DNA from: JACQNR01 sp049515175
Lineage (GTDB): Bacteria > Acidobacteriota > Terriglobia > UBA7540
Direction of reading: 5' to 3'
Assembly (NCBI GenBank): GCA_049515175.1
Contig: JBEKUI010000008.1
Span: 1 to 39,650, forward strand
Length of the DNA: 39,650 nt
Shown: positions 1-7,590 of the stretch, piece by piece
Position numbering within the stretch: the stretch's first letter is position 1
How the letters are laid out: every line of letters begins with the position of its first letter
Translations under genes and position numbers: made by a program
The notes under the pieces: model-generated
What the model was told of the DNA's origin: nothing
What the model saw: the letters and a program-made list of their open reading frames with translations, nothing else
Database searches by the model: none

Positions 1-198
1 GGCGACGTGAGCGATCTGCTCCAGTTCGGCCCGAATTACACGTTGTTCCGGTTGAATGCTCACACTCCGGCGGGCAAGGCCGAATTCGCCGCGGTCAAAG
101 CGCAGATTCAGTCGGACCTCCAGAAGGCCAGGTACGACGAACTCCGTGCGGAACTTCATAAGAGACTGCGGAAAAATGCGAAGGTTGAGGTGCTGTAG
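1..198 (+). CDS. C-terminal end of a PpiC/SurA-type peptidyl-prolyl isomerase (partial)
   Basis: The reading frame is open from the window edge to a TAG at 196-198, so only the last 65 residues are visible. They contain GPNYTLFRL, then PAGKAEFAAVK, a charged helix and a short hydrophobic ending (KVEVL). This is the pattern I associate with the last strand and C-terminal helix of periplasmic parvulin/SurA-type isomerases, where the tail ends in a V-E-V-L-like strand. The catalytic parvulin core lies outside the window, so activity cannot be judged. The next gene starts 23 bp downstream on the same strand, which suggests an operon with the outer-membrane barrel and multihaem cytochrome. A periplasmic folding factor for a barrel and a secreted cytochrome makes sense in that setting. 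The family call is moderate; the role is inference. Confidence 0.6.
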   Translation, partial: GDVSDLLQFGPNYTLFRLNAHTPAGKAEFAAVKAQIQSDLQKARYDELRAELHKRLRKNAKVEVL

Positions 199-221
199 TT
201 CCGCTGGGCAGGCTATAGGGG

Positions 222-2063
222 ATGCGCAATCGGGTCCAAAACGCGGCTCTGGTTTTGGCGGCGCTCGCGGTGTGTGTGATGCCGGCGGCAGCGCAAGTCA
301 CTGTGGGCGACAACGTGAATCTCCGCGCAGGGGGGGACCTGTCGTTCGGCTACAGCGGCACGACGGGGAATCTGAGTGGCTCGGGCCATGCCCTTGACTT
401 GGGCGGTCATGGCTGGATGCACGGCTTTTACTATAAGCCCCAGTTCATTTCGTTCGACTTCCAGCCGTACTACCGCCGTTCGCAGAGCGACTCCATATAC
501 CAAACGATTACGAATGGAAGCGGCTTCACTGCCAATACCAGCATCTTCAGCGGCAGCCGTTTCCCCGGCTACATTTCTTATGGCAGAACTTACGACAGCA
601 CCGGGCAGTTCGGCGTTCCGGGCATCAGCGGCATCGCAGCACATGGGAATGGCGACAGTTTTGGCATCAACTGGAGCGCCCTGCTGCCCCACCTACCCAC
701 GCTCACCGCGAGCTATTCGACTAGCGCGGGAACGTCTTCGGTGTTCGGGGCAAACACGGACAGCAATGCCAGTACGCGTAATTTCACCCTCCAGTCCACC
801 TATAATCTTGTGGGCTTCGACCTGATAGGCCAGTACATTCGACTGTCCACGGATTCGACCTTTCCATCATTTATCGAGGGCGGAGAGACTCAGGAATCGC
901 GAACCGGCTCGAATTCCTTCATGGTCAACGCCGGGCATAGGCTTCCGATGACCGGCCATTGGAACATGGTGTGGAACCGTTCCAGCTACGTGAGTAAGTT
1001 CAGGAGTGGGTCGGTTGCGGGGTCGAACGACGGCACGGTGAATGATCTTAACACGCTGTTCTCGCTCAACCCGACCCCCAAGATGGGGTTGGCATTCGGC
1101 GCCAACTATGACGACAACGCTTTCGGAGCGTTGCAGGAGCGGATCCTGGCGTCGGGCGGCGTGCCTCTCGCGAACCTGAGCTCGTCTTTGCGGACGGTTT
1201 CAGTCAACGGCCAGGCAAGCTACTCGGTGTTCTCGCATCTTGCGCTATACGCTCGAGCGAATCACTATGAGGTATGGTTGCCTGGGGACCGCCGCGGGTT
1301 GACGCAATTTAGTGGAAACGCGAATTTCAATTACGCGCGGTCGTTCCTCGGGGCGCTGACCTTCTCGCTCGGTGTGATCGATACCGCCACACAAGAGGGA
1401 AATTCTGGGGCCAGCCTTGTGGGAAACGTGAACTACCTCCGCCGTATTCAGGGTTGGGAGCTCGGGGCGGATTTTAGCTATTTGCAGCAAGTGCAGACGC
1501 TGTTCGCGGTCTATACAACTTCGACGTACCGCTATGGCGCGCAGGTTAGGCGCCGATTCCGTAGTTTCCGATGGATGGGCTCTTTCAACGCTAGCCACAG
1601 CGGTCTGACACAAACTGCGGGTTACAACAGCCGTTCCGAGGGCTTCTCGACTAGCATCCAATATCGCCGATACAGCGTCAATGGGCAGTACTCACAATCG
1701 GCGGGAACTTCGATTCTCACCTCCACCGGCCTGATCGAACTTCCTCCGGGGGTGCCCCCTCCTCTGCTCCAGCAGCCCGTCCTGTACGACGCGAAGAGTT
1801 ACGGAGGAGGCGCGGGCTTCAGCCCTTTCCGCCGTTCCGTTATTAGTGTGAGCTATAACAAGGCCCACAGCGCAACCGCCGGACCTTCCATCTCCTCAGG
1901 GTTTCAGTCCATGATATTCAACACTCGGTTCCAGTACCGGCTGCGGAAGCTCAACCTCGAAGCCAACTTCACCAGATTCGACCAGAGTATCAGCACCGGT
2001 GCTCTTCCCGCTGTGATAAACTCGTACTACATCAGATTTTCACGATGGTTCAACCTCTTCTGA
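222..2063 (+). CDS. Outer-membrane beta-barrel protein, putative porin of a multihaem cytochrome locus
   Basis: The 613-residue product starts with a clear Sec signal peptide (basic MRNR, hydrophobic core to about residue 22, AAAQ cleavage region). The rest alternates polar and aromatic residues, has repeated Tyr/Phe/Ser-rich short strands and essentially no Cys. It ends in RWFNLF, a terminal aromatic as in outer-membrane protein beta-signals. Length and composition fit a barrel of about 20 or more strands. A purine run AGGGG lies directly against the ATG, so the Shine-Dalgarno spacing is unusually short. The last 19 bases overlap the NHL gene, and a secreted multihaem cytochrome follows. By analogy with porin-cytochrome conduits (MtrAB, Pcc complexes of Geobacter) it may be the channel that lets electrons or the cytochrome cross the outer membrane. 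The barrel call is good; the conduit role is inferred from context. Confidence 0.75.
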   Translation: MRNRVQNAALVLAALAVCVMPAAAQVTVGDNVNLRAGGDLSFGYSGTTGNLSGSGHALDLGGHGWMHGFYYKPQFISFDFQPYYRRSQSDSIYQTITNGSGFTANTSIFSGSRFPGYISYGRTYDSTGQFGVPGISGIAAHGNGDSFGINWSALLPHLPTLTASYSTSAGTSSVFGANTDSNASTRNFTLQSTYNLVGFDLIGQYIRLSTDSTFPSFIEGGETQESRTGSNSFMVNAGHRLPMTGHWNMVWNRSSYVSKFRSGSVAGSNDGTVNDLNTLFSLNPTPKMGLAFGANYDDNAFGALQERILASGGVPLANLSSSLRTVSVNGQASYSVFSHLALYARANHYEVWLPGDRRGLTQFSGNANFNYARSFLGALTFSLGVIDTATQEGNSGASLVGNVNYLRRIQGWELGADFSYLQQVQTLFAVYTTSTYRYGAQVRRRFRSFRWMGSFNASHSGLTQTAGYNSRSEGFSTSIQYRRYSVNGQYSQSAGTSILTSTGLIELPPGVPPPLLQQPVLYDAKSYGGGAGFSPFRRSVISVSYNKAHSATAGPSISSGFQSMIFNTRFQYRLRKLNLEANFTRFDQSISTGALPAVINSYYIRFSRWFNLF

Positions 2064-3139
2064 GCAGATTGTCGGGTCCGGCGCTCCAGGCTGCAAACAT
2101 CGCCTTAGTGCTTGTCCTGCTGGCTGCTTCGGCCAGCGCGTCCAAGGTCCGGAAGGTACCCCCGAATCCCCCGCCTCCCGATCTCCTCTTAGAAGGCGGC
2201 CGGAGGCTCAGTTACGAGCGCAGCTTCAGCTCGGAACGCGAAGTGCGAGGCAAGCCGGGCTTTTGGACCAAGCTCGTGAACGTCATCGCTGGTGAGGCCG
2301 AAACTCGTGGCTTGGTACGGCCCTACAGTATCGCGGTGGATTCACGCGGGCGGGCGATCGTAACCGATCCTGGCGCCGGCGGCGTCCACATTTTTGATTT
2401 TCCACGAAACAAGTACAAGTTCATCGAGCGCCAGGAGAAAAGCAAAGACCCCATGCTCGCACCTCAGTGCGTGGCGCTTGATGCACAGGACAACATCTAC
2501 GTCACTGATTCTGAGGCGGGCAAGATATTCGTCTTTAACGCTGAGGGCAAGTACCAGCGGGCCCTCGGCAGCCTGAGAGGCGGAGAAGGGTACTTCAAAC
2601 GGCCCACGGGAATCGCCGTGGACTCGACGGCGCAACGGATCTATATAACCGACACCCTACGTAACAAGATCGTCGTGCTCGATTTCGCAGGGCGGGTGAT
2701 ACAGACGATCGGCCAGCGCGGCGCCGGGAACGGCGAGTTCAACTACCCGACGGAACTGCTCCTCCGGGGCCAAGATTTGGCGGTTGTGGACGCCATGAAT
2801 TTTCGCGTCCAGTTTCTCGACCGCAGCGGCGTAGTTAGGAACTCCATTGGCCGCAACGGCGACTCCAGCGGCGACATGTTCCGGCCCAAGGGAATAGCCA
2901 TGGACTCGGAGGGCCACTATTACGTCGTGGACGGGCTGTGGGGGGTGGTACAGGTTTTCGACCGCGAAGGCCGCCTGCTCTACTACTTCGGCAAGAGGGG
3001 TACAGCCGCCGGAGATTTCCAATTGCCCACCGGACTGTTTATCGATCGCGACGATCGCGTGTTCGTGGTGGATTCGTTCAATCGCCGGATCCAAGTCTTT
3101 CGTTACTTCGGGCTACGAACTTCGGGCGGTACGCAGTGA
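2045..3139 (+). CDS. Secreted NHL-repeat beta-propeller protein
   Basis: The product has 364 residues. An N-terminal hydrophobic stretch (about residues 17-34, ending ASASASK) looks like a signal peptide. A proline-rich linker follows, then five to six NHL repeats from about residue 95 to the end. Repeat signatures are visible: RPYSIAVDSRGRAIVTD, PQCVALDAQDNIYVTD, RPTGIAVDS, YPTELLLRGQDLAVVD, RPKGIAMDSEGHYYVVD and LPTGLFIDRDDRVFVVD, each followed by a V-x-V-F/L-D type strand. NHL propellers bind protein partners and are often next to multihaem cytochromes in Geobacter-like electron-transfer loci. The ATG lies inside the barrel gene (19-bp overlap), and its TGA overlaps the GTG of the cytochrome gene, so the three are probably translationally coupled. 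The enzymatic role is unknown; scaffold or receptor is the likeliest function. Confidence 0.85.
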   Translation: MVQPLLSRLSGPALQAANIALVLVLLAASASASKVRKVPPNPPPPDLLLEGGRRLSYERSFSSEREVRGKPGFWTKLVNVIAGEAETRGLVRPYSIAVDSRGRAIVTDPGAGGVHIFDFPRNKYKFIERQEKSKDPMLAPQCVALDAQDNIYVTDSEAGKIFVFNAEGKYQRALGSLRGGEGYFKRPTGIAVDSTAQRIYITDTLRNKIVVLDFAGRVIQTIGQRGAGNGEFNYPTELLLRGQDLAVVDAMNFRVQFLDRSGVVRNSIGRNGDSSGDMFRPKGIAMDSEGHYYVVDGLWGVVQVFDREGRLLYYFGKRGTAAGDFQLPTGLFIDRDDRVFVVDSFNRRIQVFRYFGLRTSGGTQ

Positions 3140-5109
3140 AGAACTTCTTCCACATCTGCGTCCTCTGTTTGCTTTTCAGCGGGATTTCACTTGCCCAATG
3201 GCAGGGCGACATACTCGGTTCGCACAACCTGTCACCGGCCAGCACGTCGCCGGTCCAAGGCCAAGGATCGGCTGCCTGCCTGTATTGTCATGCCCCTCAC
3301 TCGGGAATTGGAAACAACACCCCATTGTGGAGCCAGACGCTTTCGTCGCAGTCGTACACGCTTTACTCCAGCACGACGATCCAAAACGTGCCGACCCAGC
3401 CTATTCTGGGCAACGCCAGCAGCCTTTGCCTCAGTTGTCACGATGGAACCGTCGCAGTGGGGACCACGGTCCCTTATGGCACGCTCACGATGACCGGGTC
3501 CATGTACAGCAACGATGTACTTGGCACGACGCTGCAGAGCTCCCATCCCTTCAGCCTTAAGAAGCCCCTGGTAGACTCGCCCGATCTGGTTGCCAGCCTG
3601 GCGTCGACGCAGACAACGGCCGACCCTCTGCACAAGGTCAATCTGATTGGCGGCACGGTCGAGTGCAACAGTTGTCACGAACCGCACGCGCAGAATATCG
3701 ATCACGTCTCGCTGATGTTCCTAGTGCGAGATAGTGTGAACGGACAGTTGTGCCTCGCGTGCCATACGGGTACTGCGCGGTCCGTGAACGGAAAGAGCAA
3801 TCCTCTCGCACAGTGGTCCGCCAGCATCCACGCCGTCTCCGCCAACGTCGTCAACCCGGCGGCGCAGCTTGGCGCGTACAGCACGGTTGCGCAGTTCGCC
3901 TGCCTTTCGTGCCACCGACCCCATAACGCGAACGGCGCCGCGGGTTTGCTCCGCGCGCCGGTTCCACCGGTGACGAATGTGGATGCGCCGACTCAGAGTT
4001 GCATGGCGTGCCACAGCGGAGGCTCAAATCTCCAGCAACCCATTGCGAACATCTACGGCGAATTTGCGAAGAAGGGACATCCTTTCCCAACGGGAAGCAA
4101 TACACACGACGCGAATGAGCCGGCGGTGCTGATCAACAACCGGCACGCTACTTGCGCGGATTGCCACAACGGGCACTCATCCTTTCAAGTAGCCTCCTTT
4201 GACGCGCCTCCCACGATCCGGGTTTCGCAGACGGGTACGAGTGGCATCAGTGCTGCCGACGGCACGACCGTCCTGAATCCGGCAGCCAATCAATATGAGA
4301 ACTGCCTGCGCTGTCACGGCACGAGTCCCGGGAAACAGGCGCTGCAGATGTACGGGTACCCGCCGCTGCGGGCGGTCAGCGCAGCTGATCCCCTGAATGT
4401 CATTCCGCAACTGGCTTCCACTTCCACCTCCAGTCACCCGGTACTCCACACCTCCAGCAGCCCATGGCCGCAGCCCAGCTTGCGGCAATACATCTTGAAC
4501 CTCGACGGCAGCACGAATAGTCCTCGCCAATTAGGTTCCGGTGCCCGCATCTTCTGTACGGATTGTCACAACAGCGACGACAATCGGGAATTCGGCGGCC
4601 CAGGACCAAACGGTCCCCATGGCTCGCAGTACAGCCACATTCTGGAACGCCGATACGAGTTCAGCCAGGTCGCAATCGGCGCGGGACCCGGCACTCCGAT
4701 CCAAAATCTCTTTCCGAGCCCAGACCTCAGCGCCGGCGGAGCCAGTCCGGGCCCGTATGCCCTCTGCGGCAAATGCCACGACTTGTCGAACGTTATGGCG
4801 AACGCCAGTTTCGCGCTCCCAGATGGGAACGCCGGCCACCTCGTCCACGTCGCGCAGTTGGGTGTCTCCTGTTCCACCTGCCACACGGCGCACGGGATGG
4901 GTTCGGTCTCCGCGAACATCTCCGGTGAACGTCTGGTGAATTTTGACGTGAACGTCGTCGCCCCGAACGGAGCTTCACCCGTTTCCTATAGCCACCAGAC
5001 CAATACCTGTGTCTTGGCGTGTCACGGCTACAATCACAACGCCGATGGCACGGTGTCCGCCTTTGCGCTCTCGACGAGTCCAATGAGAAACGTCGCTAGA
5101 CCCAGGTGA
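3136..5109 (+). CDS. Secreted multihaem cytochrome c (doubled-CXXCH type), 11 CXXCH plus one CX3CH
   Basis: I chose the GTG at 3136, which overlaps the NHL stop (GTGA). It gives a clean signal peptide (VKNFFHICVLCLLFSGISLAQ) and a 657-residue protein; the open frame continues upstream but encodes nothing sensible there. CXXCH haem motifs begin near residues 48, 98, 177, 206, 256, 289, 340, 390, 474, 544 and 579, and a CVLACH (CX3CH) site lies at 625-630. Family hallmarks are GSHNLS before the first haem, CLYCHAPH, CLSCHDGTVA and CNSCHEPHAQ, as in the paired-CXXCH group that includes large extracellular Geobacter cytochromes. Many extra His residues could be distal ligands. Neighbours (isomerase, barrel, NHL, TPR) suggest an exported electron conduit or filament. 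Multihaem identity is certain; the extracellular role is inferred. Confidence 0.92.
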   Translation: MKNFFHICVLCLLFSGISLAQWQGDILGSHNLSPASTSPVQGQGSAACLYCHAPHSGIGNNTPLWSQTLSSQSYTLYSSTTIQNVPTQPILGNASSLCLSCHDGTVAVGTTVPYGTLTMTGSMYSNDVLGTTLQSSHPFSLKKPLVDSPDLVASLASTQTTADPLHKVNLIGGTVECNSCHEPHAQNIDHVSLMFLVRDSVNGQLCLACHTGTARSVNGKSNPLAQWSASIHAVSANVVNPAAQLGAYSTVAQFACLSCHRPHNANGAAGLLRAPVPPVTNVDAPTQSCMACHSGGSNLQQPIANIYGEFAKKGHPFPTGSNTHDANEPAVLINNRHATCADCHNGHSSFQVASFDAPPTIRVSQTGTSGISAADGTTVLNPAANQYENCLRCHGTSPGKQALQMYGYPPLRAVSAADPLNVIPQLASTSTSSHPVLHTSSSPWPQPSLRQYILNLDGSTNSPRQLGSGARIFCTDCHNSDDNREFGGPGPNGPHGSQYSHILERRYEFSQVAIGAGPGTPIQNLFPSPDLSAGGASPGPYALCGKCHDLSNVMANASFALPDGNAGHLVHVAQLGVSCSTCHTAHGMGSVSANISGERLVNFDVNVVAPNGASPVSYSHQTNTCVLACHGYNHNADGTVSAFALSTSPMRNVARPR

Positions 5110-5113
5110 CCCG

Positions 5114-5758
5114 ATGTGTCCTTACTCAAACTCCAGCGCATCAAGTTCTAAAGGGACGTTCAGGCAAGGCTTTATTCTGGCTGTCATCTGCCTCTCCCTC
5201 GGAGTGATCCTTGGGGTCTTCGTCAGAAGATCACAAGTAGTAGTCTCGACGCCAGTTGCTGTCGGAAACGCACGGCCTTCCACGGACTCCATGGCCGGAG
5301 TGAGGCAGGTTACGCCGGACCAACTCAAGCTTATGGCGGATAAGCAGGCGCAGCCGCTGCTATCACAGTTGCAGTCCACACCGAACGATCCGGAGTTGCT
5401 GTCCAAGCTGGGGCACATCTACTACGTCACGCAGAATTTCAAGGAGGCGTCCACATATTTCAAGCGATCGGTCGACATAAGAGACGATGCGATTGTTCGC
5501 ACCGAACTCGGCCGCGCCTACTATTACGCCGGCGATCCGGACGATGCGCTCGCCGAATTCGACCGCGTATTGAAGTCCGATCCGGACAATGCCAACGCAA
5601 TGTTCAATGTGGGCATGATCAAGTGGCAAAGCAAGTCCGACGCGGATGGCGCGGTTGCCGCCTGGCAGCAGATTCTAAAGAAATATCCCAACCACCCCCG
5701 CAGAGCGGAAGTCGAACAACTCATCGCACGCGCTAAACAGCATCGAACCTTGAAATAG
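5114..5758 (+). CDS. Membrane-anchored TPR protein, CcmI/NrfG-like
   Basis: The product has 214 residues. After a short Ser/Lys-rich N-terminus there is one strong transmembrane helix (about residues 18-38, GFILAVICLSLGVILGVFV). A linker follows, then tandem TPR helices from about residue 80 to the end, with signatures such as LLSKLGHIYYVTQNFKEA, TELGRAYYYAGDPDDALAEFDRVLK and AMFNVGMIKW. The layout of one helix plus a periplasmic TPR domain is that of the C-terminal part of CcmI/CycH and NrfG, which present apocytochrome c to haem lyase. The ATG has an AGGTGA Shine-Dalgarno that overlaps the stop of the cytochrome gene, 4 bp downstream of it, so the two are coupled. A chaperone role for the upstream apocytochrome is a reasonable inference. 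A general scaffold is the alternative. Confidence 0.75.
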   Translation: MCPYSNSSASSSKGTFRQGFILAVICLSLGVILGVFVRRSQVVVSTPVAVGNARPSTDSMAGVRQVTPDQLKLMADKQAQPLLSQLQSTPNDPELLSKLGHIYYVTQNFKEASTYFKRSVDIRDDAIVRTELGRAYYYAGDPDDALAEFDRVLKSDPDNANAMFNVGMIKWQSKSDADGAVAAWQQILKKYPNHPRRAEVEQLIARAKQHRTLK

Positions 5759-5950
5759 CATATAAGCGCCGAAAAACCAGCAATGGAGGATCAACGTCCA
5801 GCCGGGGACAAAGTCCGAAGCGCGAAGAGTCCTATGGGGCTAGCACTGCCATGAGCTCATGTGCGGAACCCTTAAGCGCCTTCGCGGCCGTTGTAGAAAG
5901 CAAATCCAAGGATTTCCGGGGTCGCCTCTCCGAAACAGAAGAGCGAGTGA

Positions 5951-6091
5951 GGCCGCAAGCTGAGTTTCAAAGAGCACGAGAAGCATACAGAAATCACCTC
6001 CAGAGCCGCATGCCACGACCCCCACGGCATTCCCAACGACTCGACTGCCAACAACGGCAGCCTGGTCAATTTTGAGCGGCAGAGTTGTTGA
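5951..6091 (+). pseudogene. Decayed 3' fragment of a second doubled-CXXCH cytochrome c
   Basis: The interval 5759-6129 between the TPR gene and the PilZ gene holds no convincing intact gene. One frame from 5951 to a TGA at 6089-6091 reads FKEHEKHTEITSRAACHDPHG, then IPNDSTANNGSLVNF and an RQSC ending. The run CHDPHG plus SLVNF is the closing pattern of doubled-CXXCH cytochromes; the intact upstream gene shows the equivalent CHTAHG then RLVNF. The haem site is broken, because the first Cys of CXXCH is missing (RAACH instead of a full RAACxxCH). Upstream of 5951 the frame hits stops and other frames show no haem motif. This is most simply the remnant of a tandem paralogue lost by deletion and decay. 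Confidence 0.6.
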
Positions 6092-6116
6092 CGTTCCCTC
6101 TCCCCTCCACTATCAT
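6088..6116 (+). promoter_or_regulatory. Sigma70-like promoter for the PilZ gene, near-leaderless
   Basis: TTGACG at 6088-6093 and TATCAT at 6111-6116 are separated by exactly 17 bp. Each hexamer matches the consensus at five of six positions. Transcription would start near 6123, only about 7 nt before the ATG at 6130, and no Shine-Dalgarno is visible. The message would be nearly leaderless. The -35 hexamer overlaps the stop of the decayed cytochrome frame. Confidence 0.5.
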
Positions 6117-6129
6117 CGAGCCTCGTCAC

Positions 6130-6474
6130 ATGGCTGTGGAAACCCCTGAAAGAAGGACACACCGGCGCGTTCCGGTACAGATCCCGGTAATCGTCCGCGG
6201 GACCGATAGCGGCGGCCGAAGGTTCTTCGACCGCGCCCAGATGGTGTCTCTCGACGAACGAGGGGCGCGCGTCCACACGCGCTTCCACCTCAAGGAAGGT
6301 AGCGAAGTGGTCGTAGAAATGCCCACGGATGATAGCCACAAGCTGATGCGCGTCGCCTGGAGCGGCGAGGCCGGCGGTTTTTACGACGGCATGGTGGGGT
6401 TGGAACTGGTCAACTCTGAAGATGCCTGGAATGTGGAGACCCTGCGGGTCCAGTGGGGAGCCCGTAACTATTGA
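6130..6474 (+). CDS. PilZ-domain protein
   Basis: The product has 114 residues from the ATG at 6130. An upstream TTG would add 15 unrelated residues, so I prefer the ATG. The start RRTHRRVPVQIPVIVRG gives the Arg-rich beginning of a PilZ barrel, and VSLDERGARV, VVVEMPTDDSHKLMRVAWSG and GMVGLELVN follow the usual strand order through to a C-terminal helix. PilZ domains normally bind cyclic di-GMP through RxxxR and [D/N]xSxxG. Here the second motif is altered: the segment reads VSLDERG, with no Asp/Asn two residues before the Ser and a longer gap to the Gly. Ligand binding is therefore uncertain. A single-domain PilZ usually acts as an adaptor for motility, polysaccharide or secretion. It appears to be monocistronic with its own promoter. 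Confidence 0.8.
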   Translation: MAVETPERRTHRRVPVQIPVIVRGTDSGGRRFFDRAQMVSLDERGARVHTRFHLKEGSEVVVEMPTDDSHKLMRVAWSGEAGGFYDGMVGLELVNSEDAWNVETLRVQWGARNY

Positions 6475-6572
6475 TCGCTCTCTCGCAGCCGAGCGAGGAC
6501 GAACCCGCCGCTGGCTGGGCGCCTCGGATGGTGGCCGGCTACGACACGCCAAGAACGTTCGGAGGTTGAATC

Positions 6573-7529
6573 ATGTCTCGAACTCATACTCGCAGGACTT
6601 TTGTGGCGGCTGGGCTGGCGGCGTTGCCCGCGTGGGCAATGACGGCGCTGGCGGGCGGCGCGGGCAAGTCGGCGCGGCCTTTCAAGCTCGGCATCATTTG
6701 TGATGAGATCTCGGAAGACTTCGCAGAAGCGGCAAAGTTTCTCGCCAGTTATTCCCTGCACTATTGCGATCTGCGCGAGTTGTGGAGCAAGAACATCATG
6801 AACCTGTCGCAGGAAGAGCTGACGCGGGCCCGAGACCTTCTCCACCAGAACGGACTGCGCGTGACTAGTATCGCTTCACCCGCATACAAATACGATTTAC
6901 CCGAAATGCCCGCGAAGAAGACCGACAGCGATATGTTCCGCGCCGCGTTTACCGACGCCGACACAGGGAAGCTACTGGACAAGACGGCGGAACTGGCGCA
7001 CTTCTTCGACACGAAGTTAGTCCGCATCTTCAGCTACTTCCGCGTCGAGGAGCCGGGAAAGGCCTACCCCTACGTTCGCGACCGATTGGCGAAGGGGGCG
7101 GAATTCGCGGGCCGCCACGGCATCATCTTCGCCCTCGAAAACGAACAAACCTGCAATGTCGGCACGGGCCTCGAACTCGCCCGGATCGTGAAGGAGATCA
7201 ATTCGCCCCACTTGCGCGGGAATTGGGATCCCGCCAACTCCGTTCTGCTCGGCGAAACTCCCTATCCCGACGGCTACCAGGCCGTACGCGGACTCTTCCC
7301 CCACATGCACGTCAAGGATTTGAAGAAGAATCCCCAGACTGGAAAGTTCGGCTGGGTTCCGGTGGGCGAAGGCGTGATCGACTTCCACGGCCTGTTCAAG
7401 GCGCTCAAGGCCGACAAATACCGAGGAACGATGTCTCTCGAAACCCACTACCGCCGCCCCGATGGAGACCGCCTCGAGAGCACGCGCGAGTCGCTGGAAG
7501 GGTGGCTGAAGGTTCTGCGCGAAATCTGA
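6573..7529 (+). CDS. Tat-exported sugar phosphate isomerase/epimerase-family (xylose isomerase-like TIM barrel) protein
   Basis: The 318-residue product begins with a twin-arginine signal (TRRTFVAAGLAALPAWA). A xylose-isomerase-like TIM barrel follows: KLGIICDEIS, a Ser-free helix pair, TSIASPAYKYDLP, LVRIFSYFR, IFALENEQTCNVGTG, NWDPANSV, PHMHVKDLKK and GTMSLETHYRRP. The Glu, Asp, His and Glu in the last four segments occupy the usual divalent-metal ligand positions of this superfamily. The ATG has an excellent GGAGG Shine-Dalgarno 7 nt upstream. The substrate cannot be predicted. Related exported proteins in Acidobacteriota and Planctomycetota are annotated only as isomerase/epimerase. It converges with the haem operon, with about 60 bp between the two stops. 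Confidence 0.85.
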   Translation: MSRTHTRRTFVAAGLAALPAWAMTALAGGAGKSARPFKLGIICDEISEDFAEAAKFLASYSLHYCDLRELWSKNIMNLSQEELTRARDLLHQNGLRVTSIASPAYKYDLPEMPAKKTDSDMFRAAFTDADTGKLLDKTAELAHFFDTKLVRIFSYFRVEEPGKAYPYVRDRLAKGAEFAGRHGIIFALENEQTCNVGTGLELARIVKEINSPHLRGNWDPANSVLLGETPYPDGYQAVRGLFPHMHVKDLKKNPQTGKFGWVPVGEGVIDFHGLFKALKADKYRGTMSLETHYRRPDGDRLESTRESLEGWLKVLREI

Positions 7530-7590
7530 CTGCAACCTCCCCCACGTGACCGCGCAGGGGCCGACTCCCTGCAGTTTCCCCGCGGCGTCG

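Noticed and set aside
5851..6075. 74-codon plus-strand frame between TPR and PilZ genes
   Set aside because: No ribosome site and no protein-like pattern; a different frame here carries the cytochrome remnant.
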